Source: Steinernema hermaphroditum
Taxonomy: Eukaryota; Nematoda; Chromadorea; Rhabditida; Steinernematidae
DNA length: 64,000 bases
Assembly: GCA_030435675.1 (NCBI GenBank)
Contig: CM059625.1
Span: forward strand, 15,872,001-15,936,000
Reading direction: 5' to 3'
Shown: in pieces, positions 35,101 through 50,100 of the stretch
Position numbering within the stretch: position 1 is the stretch's first letter
How the letters are laid out: each line of letters begins with the position of its first letter
Position numbers and translations under genes: made by a program
Notes under the pieces: model-generated
What the model saw: the letters and a program-made list of their open reading frames with translations, nothing else
The model's database searches: none
What the model was told of the DNA's origin: nothing

Positions 35101-38100
35101 AAGCGTCGTACATAAACAGACCTCTTCGCAATTCTTGCGATTCAAAACTTTCATTCCTTCCTGCTTCTTAGACTGCTGAGCAATCGCTAGTAATGCGCAC
35201 ATTTACATCCGGATGCGCTGACGCATATTAAACACAAGGTTTTGTTTTAAACATCTGCTTTTGCTGGATGATATGACTCTGATTTTCTGCTCTTTCTGCT
35301 GACAATTACATTGTGATAGTTGATGCAAGAACGAAGATAGTCAGTAGGTTGTTCGATGATACTATGAGGTATCACACTAAAAATGTTGGCCACTCTTATA
35401 ATATTTCAGTATCCAGTACGCGTTGTAACGAAACCTTTGTATGGAAACTGTTGAGAAACGGTATCAGTATGAGACACCCATTCCAATGTTCCTTTTTCTC
35501 CCATTTCCTTTTTTATGTCTGTCCTCGTAGTGCACTCTTGAGGTAAGCTAGTCAAAGCTAAAACAAACAAAAAGAGTTGCAAAACTTTCACTATAGCCGA
35601 TCGTTTGTCAATCGTGTAAATTGAGACGCCAATAAAGTGTCGCGTGCCGAATGTTGTTATCCGCAAACTAAATGAATTGTTACAGGCGATGACCTCTGTG
35701 GCTCCTCCTCCCCCGCCGCCGCCACCCCCGCCGGCCAAATCACCGACAACTCCTCAATGGAAGCTGAAGACGGATCAAGCTCCTACCGGCGGTGCGGAAG
35801 GAAGCGTCGAGATCCCGGACAAGCAGACAGTTGCGCAGTTACGTGATCAGATCGCCACAAAGTTGGAAGTGAAAACACCGTCCGGCGCGAAGCCCATGAC
35901 CGCCGTCTTCCACAGCCAGCCCCCTCAGCCACAGATTCAGAGGAGCTGCATAACACCGTTGCCCTTTGAACGAGCTGTGCTTTCCAACGGCCACTGTGCG
36001 CCGTTTGACGAACAACCACAGCAGCCCAAATACGAGCCACAGGAGCATCAGCCTTCTCCTCCTATTTACAATAATCACAGCGCGACGTTGAGCCGCTCAA
36101 ACTCACGTGTCTTCTCGCCCGTTATGCACCATGCCTCCATCACGTCGGCCGGCGAGAAACCGTCCAAGAGCCTGGCAGGTCTTGTGCAACCAGAAACTTT
36201 GGGACATGTGTTCCCAACGGATCACGGCAGCAACGGGAGAACTGTGCGCGAAGAAAGCTGGACGACGAGTAGTCCCGCCCCGTGGGGACAGACAACGCTC
36301 ACCTCGCATCATCATTACGTGGAAGTTGACGCCGATCCACCAGCGCTGAGTGGCAATCCACTGTCGAACGGTTTCTCTAATCCATCGACTCTCGCTCGAT
36401 GGGATATGCCATTCACGGAACAGTCGTCGTGGTATCGGGAGATGCACAAACGGCTGCACTCTCTGCATGATCAAGGTTTGTTCTGTTTCTTTGTTTTGAG
36501 AGAAAGAGCGCGAACACGGCTGTTGCATATTCGCGCAAGGTCCGATCTGCCCACGATAAATTGATACAAAACTATAGCACATCGTTCTTTGTGAACGACG
36601 AGTGGTGGGACTAAATAGTAGTAAGCAAATATAGCAAACAACCGCTAGCCGTGCCTTTGACTCAAAGGATATTGAATGATTTCGCTTCAAAGCCCTGTAT
36701 TTGAATGCTACTTTACTGGAAAATGGCTACAGGATCCATGTCTCAACCACCCTTAAATTCGTTATCTACCCATGAAGGACTGAAGACAAAATGAAAAGAG
36801 CGACAACATCACAAAAAACGGGTTACCATAAGCAGCTAGATCACTTCTAGACTAATCACAATTGAACAGTCAAGGGGCCGCACATTCAAATTGGCTACTT
36901 CAGCGATAGCAGGGCTTACCCATTCGTGTAGCACTACGTCACTTTTCATCTCTCCCACCCCTTCCAAATCTCGAATCATCACAACCACCTAAAAAAGTGT
37001 GATACATAAATCTGTCTATTAGTCATTTTATTTGTTTCTATCTCCTTGTCGTTAAATCAGCGCGCGTGAATCACACACGGAACGAAAGGACATCGGCGAT
37101 ATACATGAAACGCGAAGCGATTATATCTTTGTCAATGGCGGCTCCTATCATCTTCCCTTCTCTCGCTTCACGTAAACTTGAGGCTAAAGCAAACAGCACA
37201 GACGCTTTTTTGTTGTTATGTCGAAGCGTCGCAACTTCCCCTTTGATGTCCTTGCGGGGCGTAGGTGTGTGATCGTGTACGTAAAAGTGATGTCTGCGCG
37301 CCGTTTTTGGCCACGCTTCCCGCGAGACGTGCCATGGCGCATCTATGATGAAATTATGAAATCTAAAAAAGCGGATGAATAGTAGGAGTACACGAGAAGG
37401 ATCGATACGCTAGCGCCCTTAGCATCATATTCTGCAAAATCTGGTATCTTCACACACGAGAGCGTTGAATGAATGGATTAACTCTATGTGTTGTCGCCGC
37501 CAAACAAAACTCATCACACTGTTAAGCGCCACCGCTGAGGGTGCATGCTGCGCGTGAATATTGTCACTCATCCGAATCGGCGACAACGGTAGCCCGGTGC
37601 AGCCTGCGGCGGAGGCTGCCAGTTACTAGTTGAGTGAGAGTTCCAATATGACAATTGCAGCACAGCGGTTCGTGTCGCGCAGGTCGTCATTCAAAGCAAT
37701 TCAGATTTCCGTTTCCGAATTGTTTTCACACTTCATTTTAGGGTTCCCGCAGATGCGGTTAAATGGCCGCGAGCCTTCGCCTGGACCTTACGCAGCCAGT
37801 GCTCCAAGTAAGATATTTATGCCGTTCTTTAATATTGCTTCGTAAAAAGAAGCTGAATTTTGTACACAATTTTTTTATGAAAAAGCATAGAGTGTAGTAC
37901 CCACTTTTAGGCCCTGACGTAAAACGTCTCCCTTTAGCATCGGCAGCATATGAATTCGAAGTAGCCAACAAGCACCACATCTGCATGCCTTTGAGCAAAT
38001 CCCTTTAATCCCTTTTGTTGCGAAGTCCCATAGCTCATCATCAAAATGTCAACATTCGGGCACGAGTCGCGCCACTTTTCTCACTTATAAGTGTTTATAT

Positions 38101-41100
38101 TGATTTCAACTTTCCAGACTATAGGATTAAAATTTTGGCGGGTAATTTCATTTCCACTGGGACCGCGGCTGGCACAAAGCAAAAATCCGTAGACACGCAC
38201 GCGTTGCCTCAAAGGGAAACATTTGTCTTTCCTCTCCATCGTCAATAGTAACCAGAGCGCGTGGCAGAGTCTAACCTCGTCCAAAACAGCTGCTTCTTAT
38301 TGAGCATCCCTTTTAGTACTTCTGCAATAATCGATAGATTGAACGATCACACTACAATAGCTAAAAACTGTCCACTTTGATCATTCTTGATCCGTGGCAC
38401 GGTGCTTCATTTAAAGAGTCTCCTTTTGCTCATCACTTATGAGTAATAATGTTGGATTTTCAGGACCCTGGACCCCGACAAGCAGCAACCATCATTCCAG
38501 CGCTGTGAACCAACACTATTCGGACAATGCGAGAAGAAGCAAGAGCGTAGGCCGTATGGAAGCTTTGGGAACCCTCAGACGCGACGATTCCGACGTCGTC
38601 GACCGATGGGCCGAGCAGAAGCGTCAACTCTCGCAGACGCCACGAACGAACGGCTTCGGTACGGCGCATGGCATGGAACGCTCGCCCACCAACTCCCTCA
38701 CTAACAACCGATTCGCATTCGAACGTCTTCGGGCCACGGCTCCTCATTTCCACTTACCGTCCTATCGGTTCGTGCACGAAGATCCGCGGCCGATCTGGTG
38801 CGCTTCGACCCATTGCATGCGTTGTGGGCTTCACAGGCCCGACTCACCCAAATGGTTTGACTCTGACACGCTCTACTCCTCAGCCTTGGACTCCAAGGCG
38901 GCGCGGGAGAGGGCCAGTCAGGTGCGTTTGTTGGAAAACGTGAAACGGCGACAGATCGAAGAACGATTAGCGGACACGGCCGATGAGATTCAAGACGAAA
39001 TCGATCGGCTGGGCAAGTTCGCGTCGACCAGTTCAGCTCAACTCTCCTCCGCATCGTCGACTAACTGTTCGTCGACACCTGACCGTACTAACCAACGCCG
39101 ATGTCCCGCTAACCTCGGTGACGGCGTCGATTCGCTTCCGTCGACTAGCAGTCGAGGTAATCTTCACTAACTATCTACCCATCAGGACTACTTGCAACAG
39201 TGCCTCCGTGGCTATCCCTTGTTTACACAAAGTGGTTAACGCAAAAAGCATCCTCGTTCGAGCGCCGCGCAAACTGTCGTCGCTCGGCGATCTGTGCTAT
39301 TATGCTGTGAGATGTGCAACGACCACCCGTAATAACGCTACTCCCACCTGTTCAAAGCTTGTATACCGAAAGCATTAGCCTTTGCAGACGCCGAGCAGAC
39401 CGCGTTGAATCGCGAAATCGCCGCGTTGAAACGTCAAACTCATGACGACATGCTCAAGAGACAAAAGTTCGAAAAGCTCAATGACGAGTTGAACGACCAG
39501 AAGAGTCGCCGTCATGGATTCATGTAAGTATTTAGAATTATGACGTCATGTGTCTTGTCCGGATTGTAAAGGTCTTAAGCTTTTTACAGTTCTCAAGTTT
39601 CAAAATTCTTTCATTGAGCAGCTGTATGAGTCAGAGCGTACACGTATTTACACGTTTGGCGATAAAGGCCTACCAAATTCGCTCGTTTTGGATCGTGCCT
39701 TTGTTATTTTGAACTCTATATAACTCAACGCTTGCATCGCCATGGGAGGATTCTAATATTGGGTTATTTGGAAACAACCACGGAAAAGGCCATTTCTCTC
39801 CGCAGTTTACAGAATTCGTTCCCTTAAACCTTTGTGTATCACCCCAGAAACATGACCCTTTGGAACGTTTTATTGTGTTTCAGATCGTCATGTGTTGTCC
39901 ATTCAAATACTTTTTGTGTTCGTCCAATTTTATACATTTCTTTCTCCATGTCTAACTCATCTTTCTATTTGTACTCGTTTGCAGTCCTAACGCTACACCG
40001 GCTTTGCAAAATAACTTCGACCGCTTCGAAGGTCTCATCAACGAGTACGACCGTTCCGCGACGCCGTCGTCCCGACGGTCGGCCACCGCTCAACCGCTGC
40101 AGACGTGCACGGCTTTGTATAGATTCGATGGAATGAGTGCCAGGTGGCTGATCTTTTGTCTTTGTCTTCGAAAACGGCCCTCTATTCGTCCGCTTCCTTT
40201 CCCCTTTCGTCTACAACACCACTTCGCGAAATAATTACCGATACTTTCCAGGGAACTCTCATTCAATCGCGGCGATGTGATTCGAGTTCACCGACATGTC
40301 GATGGTAATTGGATCGAGGGCGAACGCAATGGCCAGTCAGGAATTTTCCCGGCGAGTTACGTTCAGGTAAACCAGTTCGTCAACACGTTCGAGTTCGTAA
40401 AAATAAGTTCTATAGATGGAAGATCCTGTTACCGCTGATAGAGTCAGAGCGCTGTTTCCCTTCTATGCCAGGAACCGTAATGAGCTGTCACTTAAAAAGG
40501 TGAGGGATATTCACTTATTAATGAATGAGATACCACTGTGAAACATGAAATATCTTTTTTTCGCTTTTCATCGTAAAGACTTTCGTTTTTTGGACTTGTT
40601 CGTAAAGACTTTCAATGGCAATATTTCACAATCAGATTCTAAAGTTATCAAGACAGTCCAAAAGAAATGGTCACCGATCCTATTGGTCATACATATATCA
40701 CGTCATTCACTGGCCACTAGCTGGAAGTGAACAATTGTATTACCGCCCCCGTCGTAACGTGACAGATTGAGGATCAGTATTGCCATAAAAATCAAATTAT
40801 CGTGATATTAGTAAAACGCGGTTTTTCTCTGATATGATTAACGCTGATCGCACCTTGCAAGATAATCACGTTAGTTTCCTATAAAGTCCTGTCCACGTGC
40901 TTTTCATACTTCCGTTATAGTGATAGCCAATTGCAAAAGATCACCAATCAATCAGAATCTCATTTTCGAACTGGTGATTTTCACAAGATCCTAAAAAGCC
41001 TAATCATGAAACCTCGCGCTTGCATTACTGTGCTTCTACTGTTCAATCTATCGCAAAAAAAAACGCTCTTAATCACGTCATTTGCGTAGGCTTCTCGGGA

Positions 41101-44100
41101 ATTACAAAAATTATATTGGTATCGCAGAATCCTTGGAAAAACTTGATCTTCTCAGGCCCAGAATTGGGTTTTTCAGTTTGTGAATTTCAACTGACATTTC
41201 CACATATCTTTCATGTAAGCACAACAATGCAATCCTTGCCTTTCCACGATAAAGCATGGCAAAATGTGTACTAACTGACACCACAGGGCACTCAGAGCAC
41301 AACAGCTTACATCGTGGGAAGATTTCCACGCGCTACTCGAGAGCAGCGTTGTTTTACTGAAGGTGCGCGATTCAGTGTGAGCATTGCGTCAAAGCGCGGT
41401 TTTTTCATAGCGTACCTTGTGACATTGCTGCAATTCGTGAACACTACACTCACTACAACTACAAACAAAACTACAACTACAAATGCATAGCTAATATCGA
41501 TGTCACAATGTGTTGTTTCTCGTAAATAACAGGTCATTAATCGAACATCGTAAAAATTACGTAAATAGGTCTCTCGGAAGTCACCAGCTTCGACGTTAGA
41601 AAATCCTTTTCAATCTAAACAAACAAGATCCCATTGAGAAGTAAGTCAACAGTCATCTATTCAGTAATATTCTATTTCCAAAAACAGCGTTCCCTTAATT
41701 AAAACTTTGTGGACAACTAACTCCCAAAAACCCTTAAGTATCTGGTCCTGTCGGCACACTGGCTCTCCGGCCTTATTTGTTTGGTCATAAATCACCGTCA
41801 TCTTCAGCACCAAGGAAGGCCCAATCCGCTTTTTACACTTTCCAAGTAGTCACCATGCACTGACTCACAAATTAGCCTTCCACTGCAGCGCCTTTATGTG
41901 CGCAAAGTCTGCTAAGCCATTTAAATTTATAATCTTTTTATTAAATGGCCAATTCAATGCCGACATTTGCGAGGTAGAATGTGCTTTCATAAGTCCACGT
42001 GCCGGCATTTAATCACAAAACGTGGCCTATGGCCGAAATCGAACTCACTGATGTGGAAAGTGCCGGGGGCACGTCATTTCCCAGTGATTTAGATGTTGTA
42101 TTGTTAGCATAGCTTAAAAGGACGTGACGAAATGAACGAATTGTGTGGAGTGTGGTCCTTTGTGTTCACTTCAATCCATGCATTATTCACTCCACATGAC
42201 CTTCGTTATTTAGCCGTTGTATGTAATTGATTTATGCGAAAATAGCACACAGTTGAAGATAGTTCTTTTTGCTGTGACTGTTAACAGAAAACTTAAGTCA
42301 TGATGATGAAAACGGGGCAGAGCGTTGCTCTTCAGGGTGCTCGACTGCGACGGAAACACATTTGCAACGGTCCAAACAGGCACCTCAAGAGTGCCCGTTT
42401 CTCACGATACCTCTAAGGCCACACATCGTTCATTTTTAATTCAAACATGACTACCGATTTGGCAACCCATGGGGCTATGGTGTCCGCTTCAAAAGGTTAC
42501 TAGGCCTTTTAAGTGTTAGTTGGGTTAGTTGTTTCCAAACTTTAGGCTACTGCGTTCTATATAAAAGAAAACCGAGAACCCTACCAGGTGTTTAACTGTT
42601 AAGCTTCAGAACCCAACCAGATGCTTAACTGTTAAGCTTCACCTTTCAGGCATGCCTATTGTTTTTCGGTTGTCCATTACGACAATATTTTTGTTTGGGC
42701 GAATGCAAATTCCAGGTACTGTGTTGCTTGTTACCACTGAGCCAAAGATCGGCTAGGTGGGCCGATCACGCCTCAGCGATATCTTTATTTACCGTTTACC
42801 GAAAAAACATAAACTTCTCAGAAGTCTCAGTTGATCTGATGTCACTTGTTTTCGACCTTTGTTCTGGGCCATATGTCATCGTGTTGTTGAGGTGAAGAAT
42901 TTGTTTATCGCACTACAGGTTTTTACGACACCAGTGCAATAACCACAATCTTTGTGTCACCTCGAGACTTTATGAGGTGTTTTACGAGTGGATTGTCAGA
43001 TGGTGAATAAGCATAGCAGCCATTAAAGGTGAACGCTCAATTGGAGGTAGACGGAAAAAATTGCAAGAATCTGCAAGTTTATGTGGATGTTACCGTCGGA
43101 AACTAAACGGATTGCACTATCCCACGACATTGGATGATCTACCTGTAATCCCCAGATCCTGAACTAATCACTTTTCGAGACGCACCCGATAGCGATCAAC
43201 ACAAATGCCACCTGAAGTGATCAAAAGTCAGCTTATCTTTAAATGTTATATGATGCGTCACTAGTGGGAAAAAGGGTTCAATATGTCTTTCAGATTCCAA
43301 ACAAAAACAATATATCCTCAACTGTAACAAGCAGAAGTATAATATCATGAACAAAAACAGGAACTTGAGTCACTACAACAATAAACCTCGTCTAGCCAAC
43401 TACAACTATTTGGGGTGCAACTACAAATGACTAATTCTACATCATATTTTTCGTCCAGAATAACATAAAGTTGAGGTCTCGAAAATTTCCTGTTTTGATT
43501 GGATTTGCATGTAGTCTGAGGAAAGCAATTCGTGGAAGTTAACTATGCCACGGCTGCCGCATTAACTCCGTTATTTAATTCAGTTGTATCTCTTTTTTCT
43601 TCTTTTTCCAATTCCTTGGAAAAAACCAATTCAATTATCTCGATTTCGTCCGACGTTTGGCGTCGTCTCTAAAAGTGAATATACCCTCAATTCGCCGAAC
43701 GGCCACCTCAAACGATAAGCGATCTCCGCTTCTTTGAAGCAAAATGGCCATTTAAGGCGAATACTCATTGTTCTGTGGTGCGTGATTAATTACTTTTTAG
43801 GGTGAGGTCATCCACCGACTGCGAGATGTCGACGCCAACTGGACGGAGGGCAAAAACCAGAAAGGCGAAGTAGGCATCTTTCCGAAATGCTACGTGGAAC
43901 AGTGCCACGAAAATGGTTTTGATTCGGCCGGTGAACGTCCAATTCCCGACCGTCCGAAGACGCCGAAGTTCGTACCAAGGCACAGGTCGGTTACTCGTTT
44001 CATTCCGAACACCTATGCCTTCCCATGACGATGTGCAAATGGTCCCCCAAACACCGAAGAATTAATTAATTTCGCGTTGTGAACGCTTTTTAAGGTTCTT

Positions 44101-47100
44101 TCCAGGGCCCACAGCGATTTGATTAGACGCCGAAGGGGGTGGCGTTGGCTTTGTGAGAAAAGAAAGGAAAGAAGGCGGTCTCTGGCGTGCGCGTGAGGGG
44201 GTGCCCACGGTGGAGGAGCTGCTCTCCTCGGCAGCCTCACGCCGAACAGCACAGAAATGGCGATCAGTGGTGGAGTGTTATGATTAGTGCGAATCTCCTT
44301 CCGTCCCATGACGTCAACACAAAGAGATTCGTCTTTTTGCCAGTGTAAATAAGCTCACTGTTTTTCGGCCTCTTGCGTTTCAGATTTTTGGGTGGTGATA
44401 CTGCTTATGTTACTGCCTAGCGTGCTCATAAACAAATGTCATTACGCGTAGGCTTAAGCCTACTTCTCACTATAAAATGCCCTTTTGCCGAATGTTTATT
44501 CATTCGAGTTTCTTTTTTCACTCTGGATTTGAGGTCGTCCAGTAAACAGACTTTTTGATTTGTATCTATAGTAGTAAGTACACGGTCATGTGTTAGCTAA
44601 TATCTATTAGAACAGTACTTTTCCCTCGATGCTTGTAATACGCTTTCACAATCTATGTTCAAAGGGGTTCCCACTGTGTGTTTGAATGAGTGCCTCCAAG
44701 GTCGCAGATCGGTTGGTTTTTGCACGCCCTACCGCGCTCATACAGTCCCTGTTTCCATCTTAGAGATTGTATCTCAAACCAGAGATTAACTTTAGTGTTT
44801 ACTTCCTTCAGGGTCCTACTAAACTTCCGTATTTGGCCTCTACAGAATTTTCATTTTGTGCTTATTAGTTTGGTTGGCTTTCCTCTGTACGCAAACGTCA
44901 GGCACCAAATGAGTAAATGAAACACTAAATGTTCATAGTTTATCTTCCTATCTTTAGTAAACTGGTCAGAAATTGCGGAACTTTTAGATGCTCGATTTAA
45001 ACGATGTTAGAACTAATAAGATTTCAGACACTCCCATGAGTTCAAATTGGTAATGAGTGCGTATTCAGCTCAGGCAAGCAGGTTCAAATGCACTTTCAGA
45101 CTATAATTGCGATGAGATAGCATCCCATTTGTGGGCAATCTCTCCTTGTCAATGAATACGATTTGTCCTTAGTAATTTATAGCGACGCCTTTTTTCACTG
45201 ACTACTAAGACGGCGAACAAAATGCCCTTTCGTGTAGACTCTCTCACGTGACTTTAATTTTGTAATTCGCTCGCATCTCAGTGATCACTCTGCCTAATCG
45301 CTGAGTCTTAACTACTGACGTTTCCAATGCCATTCTTTATTCACTTCCTTTGTGCAAAGATAAATCGGCCACATATTCTGACGTCCGTGCCCATCATCGC
45401 CGCTTAATTATTACACAGATTCCCATGCCCTTCCCATCGGGGCCGTGGCCCACACATAAGCGTAGAACATCGACATCCAATCGAACCTATGTATCTATTC
45501 TCTGTGTGTGTGCACTTATGAAGGCGCTTAAGGCACGACGTCAGCACCCATTCAGGCATTAATGTATCGCCCCTTAACACGCGTGCAAAAGCGATCCTTT
45601 TTATGGTGCTAATGAGCGCGGTCGGCCACCAGCGCGAATAAACGCGATAACCTCTTCATGCATCTTCTTGCAAGCCCTCAGCGCCTCAAGCAGCTCGGCC
45701 CATAAAGAACTTGCGCCGTTTGTTCCGCTCACATAATCACTTCCGTTTGTGCGGTTCGTTTGCGGCGTGCAGCGGCGTGATCGTGCCAATTGCTGATTTC
45801 ATTTCGGGCACAGCTTCCCATTCACGCCCTGTAGCATCCTTCGACGCCGGAACCTTAATTACGAGCGCCTCGCTAATTATTTTCATGGCTAACACGAATC
45901 GCGGAAGCCGAAAACAATTCGACTCTATTGTTTGGCGCAAATGTTGATCATGTTTGTCGAGAGGGACGCTGCTGACGCCATCAGGGGTCTTCCAGAAAAT
46001 ATTTTCGACGTTTACGCGAAGATTACGACGCCGGACAAAGCGGAGAGCGAAGATGAATATACCTTTGTCGACTTGTTTTTGGTATTGGCCGTCAGACCTT
46101 AAGGGCCCATTATTTACTTTGGGACAAAGTAGAAAATGTGACCTATTGTCCGTCTTTTCTCTGTCCCTGTGAGATCGGATCAATCTCCTGAAAACAGAGA
46201 TCAGTGAATACTGTTCCAAAAGGCCAAAAGGTTTCTGTAGTTGTGGCTTGAAAAGACATCAGATTTCAAAGTTTCTCAATCTAGTTTCACCACCAGTTCT
46301 TATTTTCTTACCTCTTATTAACTACAAGTATTGCGTCCAAACATGTTTTAATTAATGATACAATAGACAAGCATCTTTGGCATGGCCGATTACATCGCCT
46401 TCGACCTTTTCGGCCTTAGGAATTGTAGGAAACCCGACAATGTGGCTTATATTTCTAGTGTCCGACTGACTCAGCAATGGCTAACAAAACCAACAGGAAC
46501 TAATAACCATTCTCTCCTTTGTTTAATCATACAATTCTGGGAAGTAATTACCAACACCTGTAGCCCAAGTTTTGTAGTATTTGCATACAGACTGAAAACT
46601 GAAAAACATGGAAACTTACAAAGGAAAGCTTGATAGGGGCTCTAACTTGTACTGCTTCAATGGTTCAAAAAGTACGATATATTTGGAGGATACGGAATGT
46701 ACAAAAAAATAACCGTGCTCTGGAAAAGATACACAGTTACATTAGATACATACGGGGTGCCAATATCAGAATCCATAGGAAAAGTCTCTTTAGAACACAA
46801 CATCAACACAAATCAAAAACAACGTTTAGTGTTCTTTGTTCGATGCCTTATCTCGGACCAGACCAACCTCTCAGACTAGATATGGTTGGTAGTTCGGACC
46901 AAAGAGCGGCGTGGAGAGCAAATACGGCACCGTAATCGCTGATCTTTTTTCTTCGTCAATTGGCACGCCGTCGAAGTAGAACCTAGCAATTCCATCAGTA
47001 ATATGCGCGGGCTTCGAAGCGTATACTGACATATCTACCTAAAAATCTCTACAGCTGGTACTGTGCTTCAATAGCACCCATCTATTCTGGGTATTTTACA

Positions 47101-50100
47101 GTAGTACTCTTAAACTTTTGATAAATTGGTGATGTACTGATTTCGAACATCCCACCACATCCACCTTCCATCTTTAAATGCCGGTTGTGAAATTGTGGGT
47201 GTACGACATCATAACAACTGGTGTGGGTAAATGACATGTTTTGTTAGATCAGCTTATCCTCTACGGAAACTGTCCCAAAGGTAAACGGTTTTGTTCACAG
47301 ATGTCCACCCCTTGCCAACCGTCCAACCTCTTGTTTCTCTCTTTGTTTTCGGAAATTCGTGAGCTCTATCAACTGGCTACGGTCCATAATATAACAGTTC
47401 CGTGTGAATTTCTTTCGCTTTTTTCTCAAACAAGATGTAAACGGTTAGTCATTAATTCATGCGATAACAAGGAATAAATTCGCTAAGCACCTCGAAAACA
47501 ACTCATAATGTATCTACGTTCGACATTTTGTCTGACCCGACGAAATAAAAAGGACATTGTCGTCATTCATTCAGCGCCTTCACTGTCATCATCGCTACGC
47601 ACGCTATGCTTTTTGGTCATAGCAGACGACGTATTTTCTTAAAAGCGACTTGTCTAGCATAGTGCTCTTTGAAAAGTCGAAATGCTTCGATACTAATCCC
47701 CTATATATAAATGGAGAACCGACGGGTCCGTTGGTCTCTTTGTGTGTGTGTGTTTTTCCGTGAACACGGGGAAAGCACCCACACAAAATAAGCATCCCGA
47801 GGGGAACCGAACCCGGCACCGCCCACTTACAAACGAAGCACGTTCGCAATGAGCCACAGAAGCAGTTGAGAAGGTAGCGCTATACTTCCACCATATCTCT
47901 GGGGACACAAGGCTTTGCGTTTCTTTACAGTTTTTGTGCCGTTTTTAGCGTATTTTTTAGCTTTGCAGTTTTTTGACAACTTCAGTCATTTGCATGAGCA
48001 CCAATCTTGCCGCCCGCAGGGCTACAGTTTTTTGGCCCCAACTTCAGTCATTTTGCATGAGCTCCTAATTGGCTTTTAGTACCTGGAGTGCGCGAATTCG
48101 CGCGCAGCCGGGTTTATGTTATGTAATTGTCCATGACTGTCTTTTATTTTTGTGAATGTTTTCGGGCTATCTGTGTCACTATTGGTAACAAAAACGGTTC
48201 GGCATTCATTGGCATTAAAGTACCCTGTGTAGACAAAGTAGACCTTAGAAGCGTAAATAACTTTTTGCGAGGGTGGTATGCTAAGCCGTATAACGAACGG
48301 ACAGAAGTTAGTAAAAGGAGTAATGAACTCTTAAAAAAGATGTGACTGATATTGTGAAGGCTAGGCTGACTACGACAAGATGCACTTAGTTGGACTACAA
48401 AACGTTCTGATCAACAGAGTCTTCCCTGTGCTGAAGAGATGAAGCCTCCAATGTTTGCCACTTATAGTACGCGCACAAATTGGGAACATCCTCTGCCGAT
48501 TCAATTTGCATAAATCAGGCGACCTCTTTTGGGAACCCCAAATCGCAATGAAATAAGCGTCGACCTTTGACCGGAAAACTCAAAATAAATTTTCAATTTC
48601 CGTTTCACCACTTCCAGTTCCGCAACCTGTACCACTTCGCGGGCAGTAACACGCTCGTTTGCACGCGCGTATTTCCGATAATTATCGGCGCGACGGCTCA
48701 CATGTTCAAAAGAAAAACTTTACCAACTGGTTCCGAACGGTTCGCGTCCACCTGTCAACCCCTCGCCGCCCTTTCATTCATCAGACAATGTCAGAACTCC
48801 GCTTTTTGCCAACGAAAAGGTGCTCTCTCCTGATGCGCGACTCCCTTTTCTCTCTATTTTTGGCCAGCTTGAAGGTTAACCGTTACAGCGGAAGAGGAAG
48901 ATGGTTTTGGTTTTCCACGGTGACCATGGTTTGCTTCTCTCAATTTTCTTTGGTCACGCAAGTGGCGGCTTGACGACATCCCCTCCTACGCTACCTTTTA
49001 AATCGAAAACATCCTGGGCGTCCCCGCGGATCGTTCGGACGCCTCCTGTTTTTCAAAGAAACGCCTACCGTAGTTTCGCACATTTATGGTGAAGTGTTTC
49101 AAAAATGTGGCTGCTCTTCAAGTATTCGTGGTCACAAGTGGGCTAAGCCCATCTATCCTCGCCCACTTTTCACCCGCTAACTCCGTGTACGTCAGGTCAA
49201 CGGCGACGTTTGTGGTAACGGGATGGCTGCCCATTCAGCAAAGTCGGCCGGGCAACTCAGTGGCCCTCCTCCTCCTCAAGCAGCAAAGCACACATTTTCG
49301 CCCATAAGGGTGGCGCTAATTCACTTCTCCTCCACAAGGGCTAATGCCATTCGGCGTTGCAGCGAATGCGCTCGCATCCTTTCTTGCGCAGATTTGAGGA
49401 CCGAAGATTGTGCAGCTTTTTAGGGGCTTTGTGCATTGTGCCCCGGAATAATGCATTCAATTTGGACGCAAAAAGTTGTTTTTTTTTGCAAACAATACAG
49501 AGGGTATGGGTCTCCTTATTTTATGCGTGTACGGTGTTTTCGAGGTCTGTTTCTATACACTGTAGAAGCGGTAGAAGAAGAACAAGGGCATTGACGACAG
49601 TCACTTCCAGCAAACTTACCATATACGGAACCGCATCTTTGTGAGCATGAACAATAATTCGGCATTCCTAGTACCCTAACGTGCCTAGATTCCGACATAT
49701 CTAGTCGATGTTGTCGGCTCTCGGTTTTTCTCAATCCATTTTTTCGTAATTGAGTTGGTGACGCAAATCCGTTGTCGAACCCATTGTTCTTCATTCTTGG
49801 GATAATTAAATTAGCACGGTTCAGCGTTCAGATGAGGGCCTATGCCTCGCGTGTTCCTCATCTTAACTTGAAAAACATTTTGTTTTACGCGCGATACGGT
49901 CATTCGTCGATCACGAAACTTCAAGTCGTTAGCTTAAGTGACCATAAGAGACTCCACGCCGTGGCCAGTGTGGCTGAACGAATCAATTAATATTAATCTT
50001 CCCCTTTTTAATGTCAGTGAGCTGGCCAGCCCCCCTTGACACCGCAAAAAAGCATTCATCCGGGACCCGTCAATTCATGATTTTTCGCCTGTCGTAACAG

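Noticed and set aside
37290..37382. 30-codon frame [10 protein letters not shown]... in SORBS intron 6
   Set aside because: Too short and without splice or conservation evidence.
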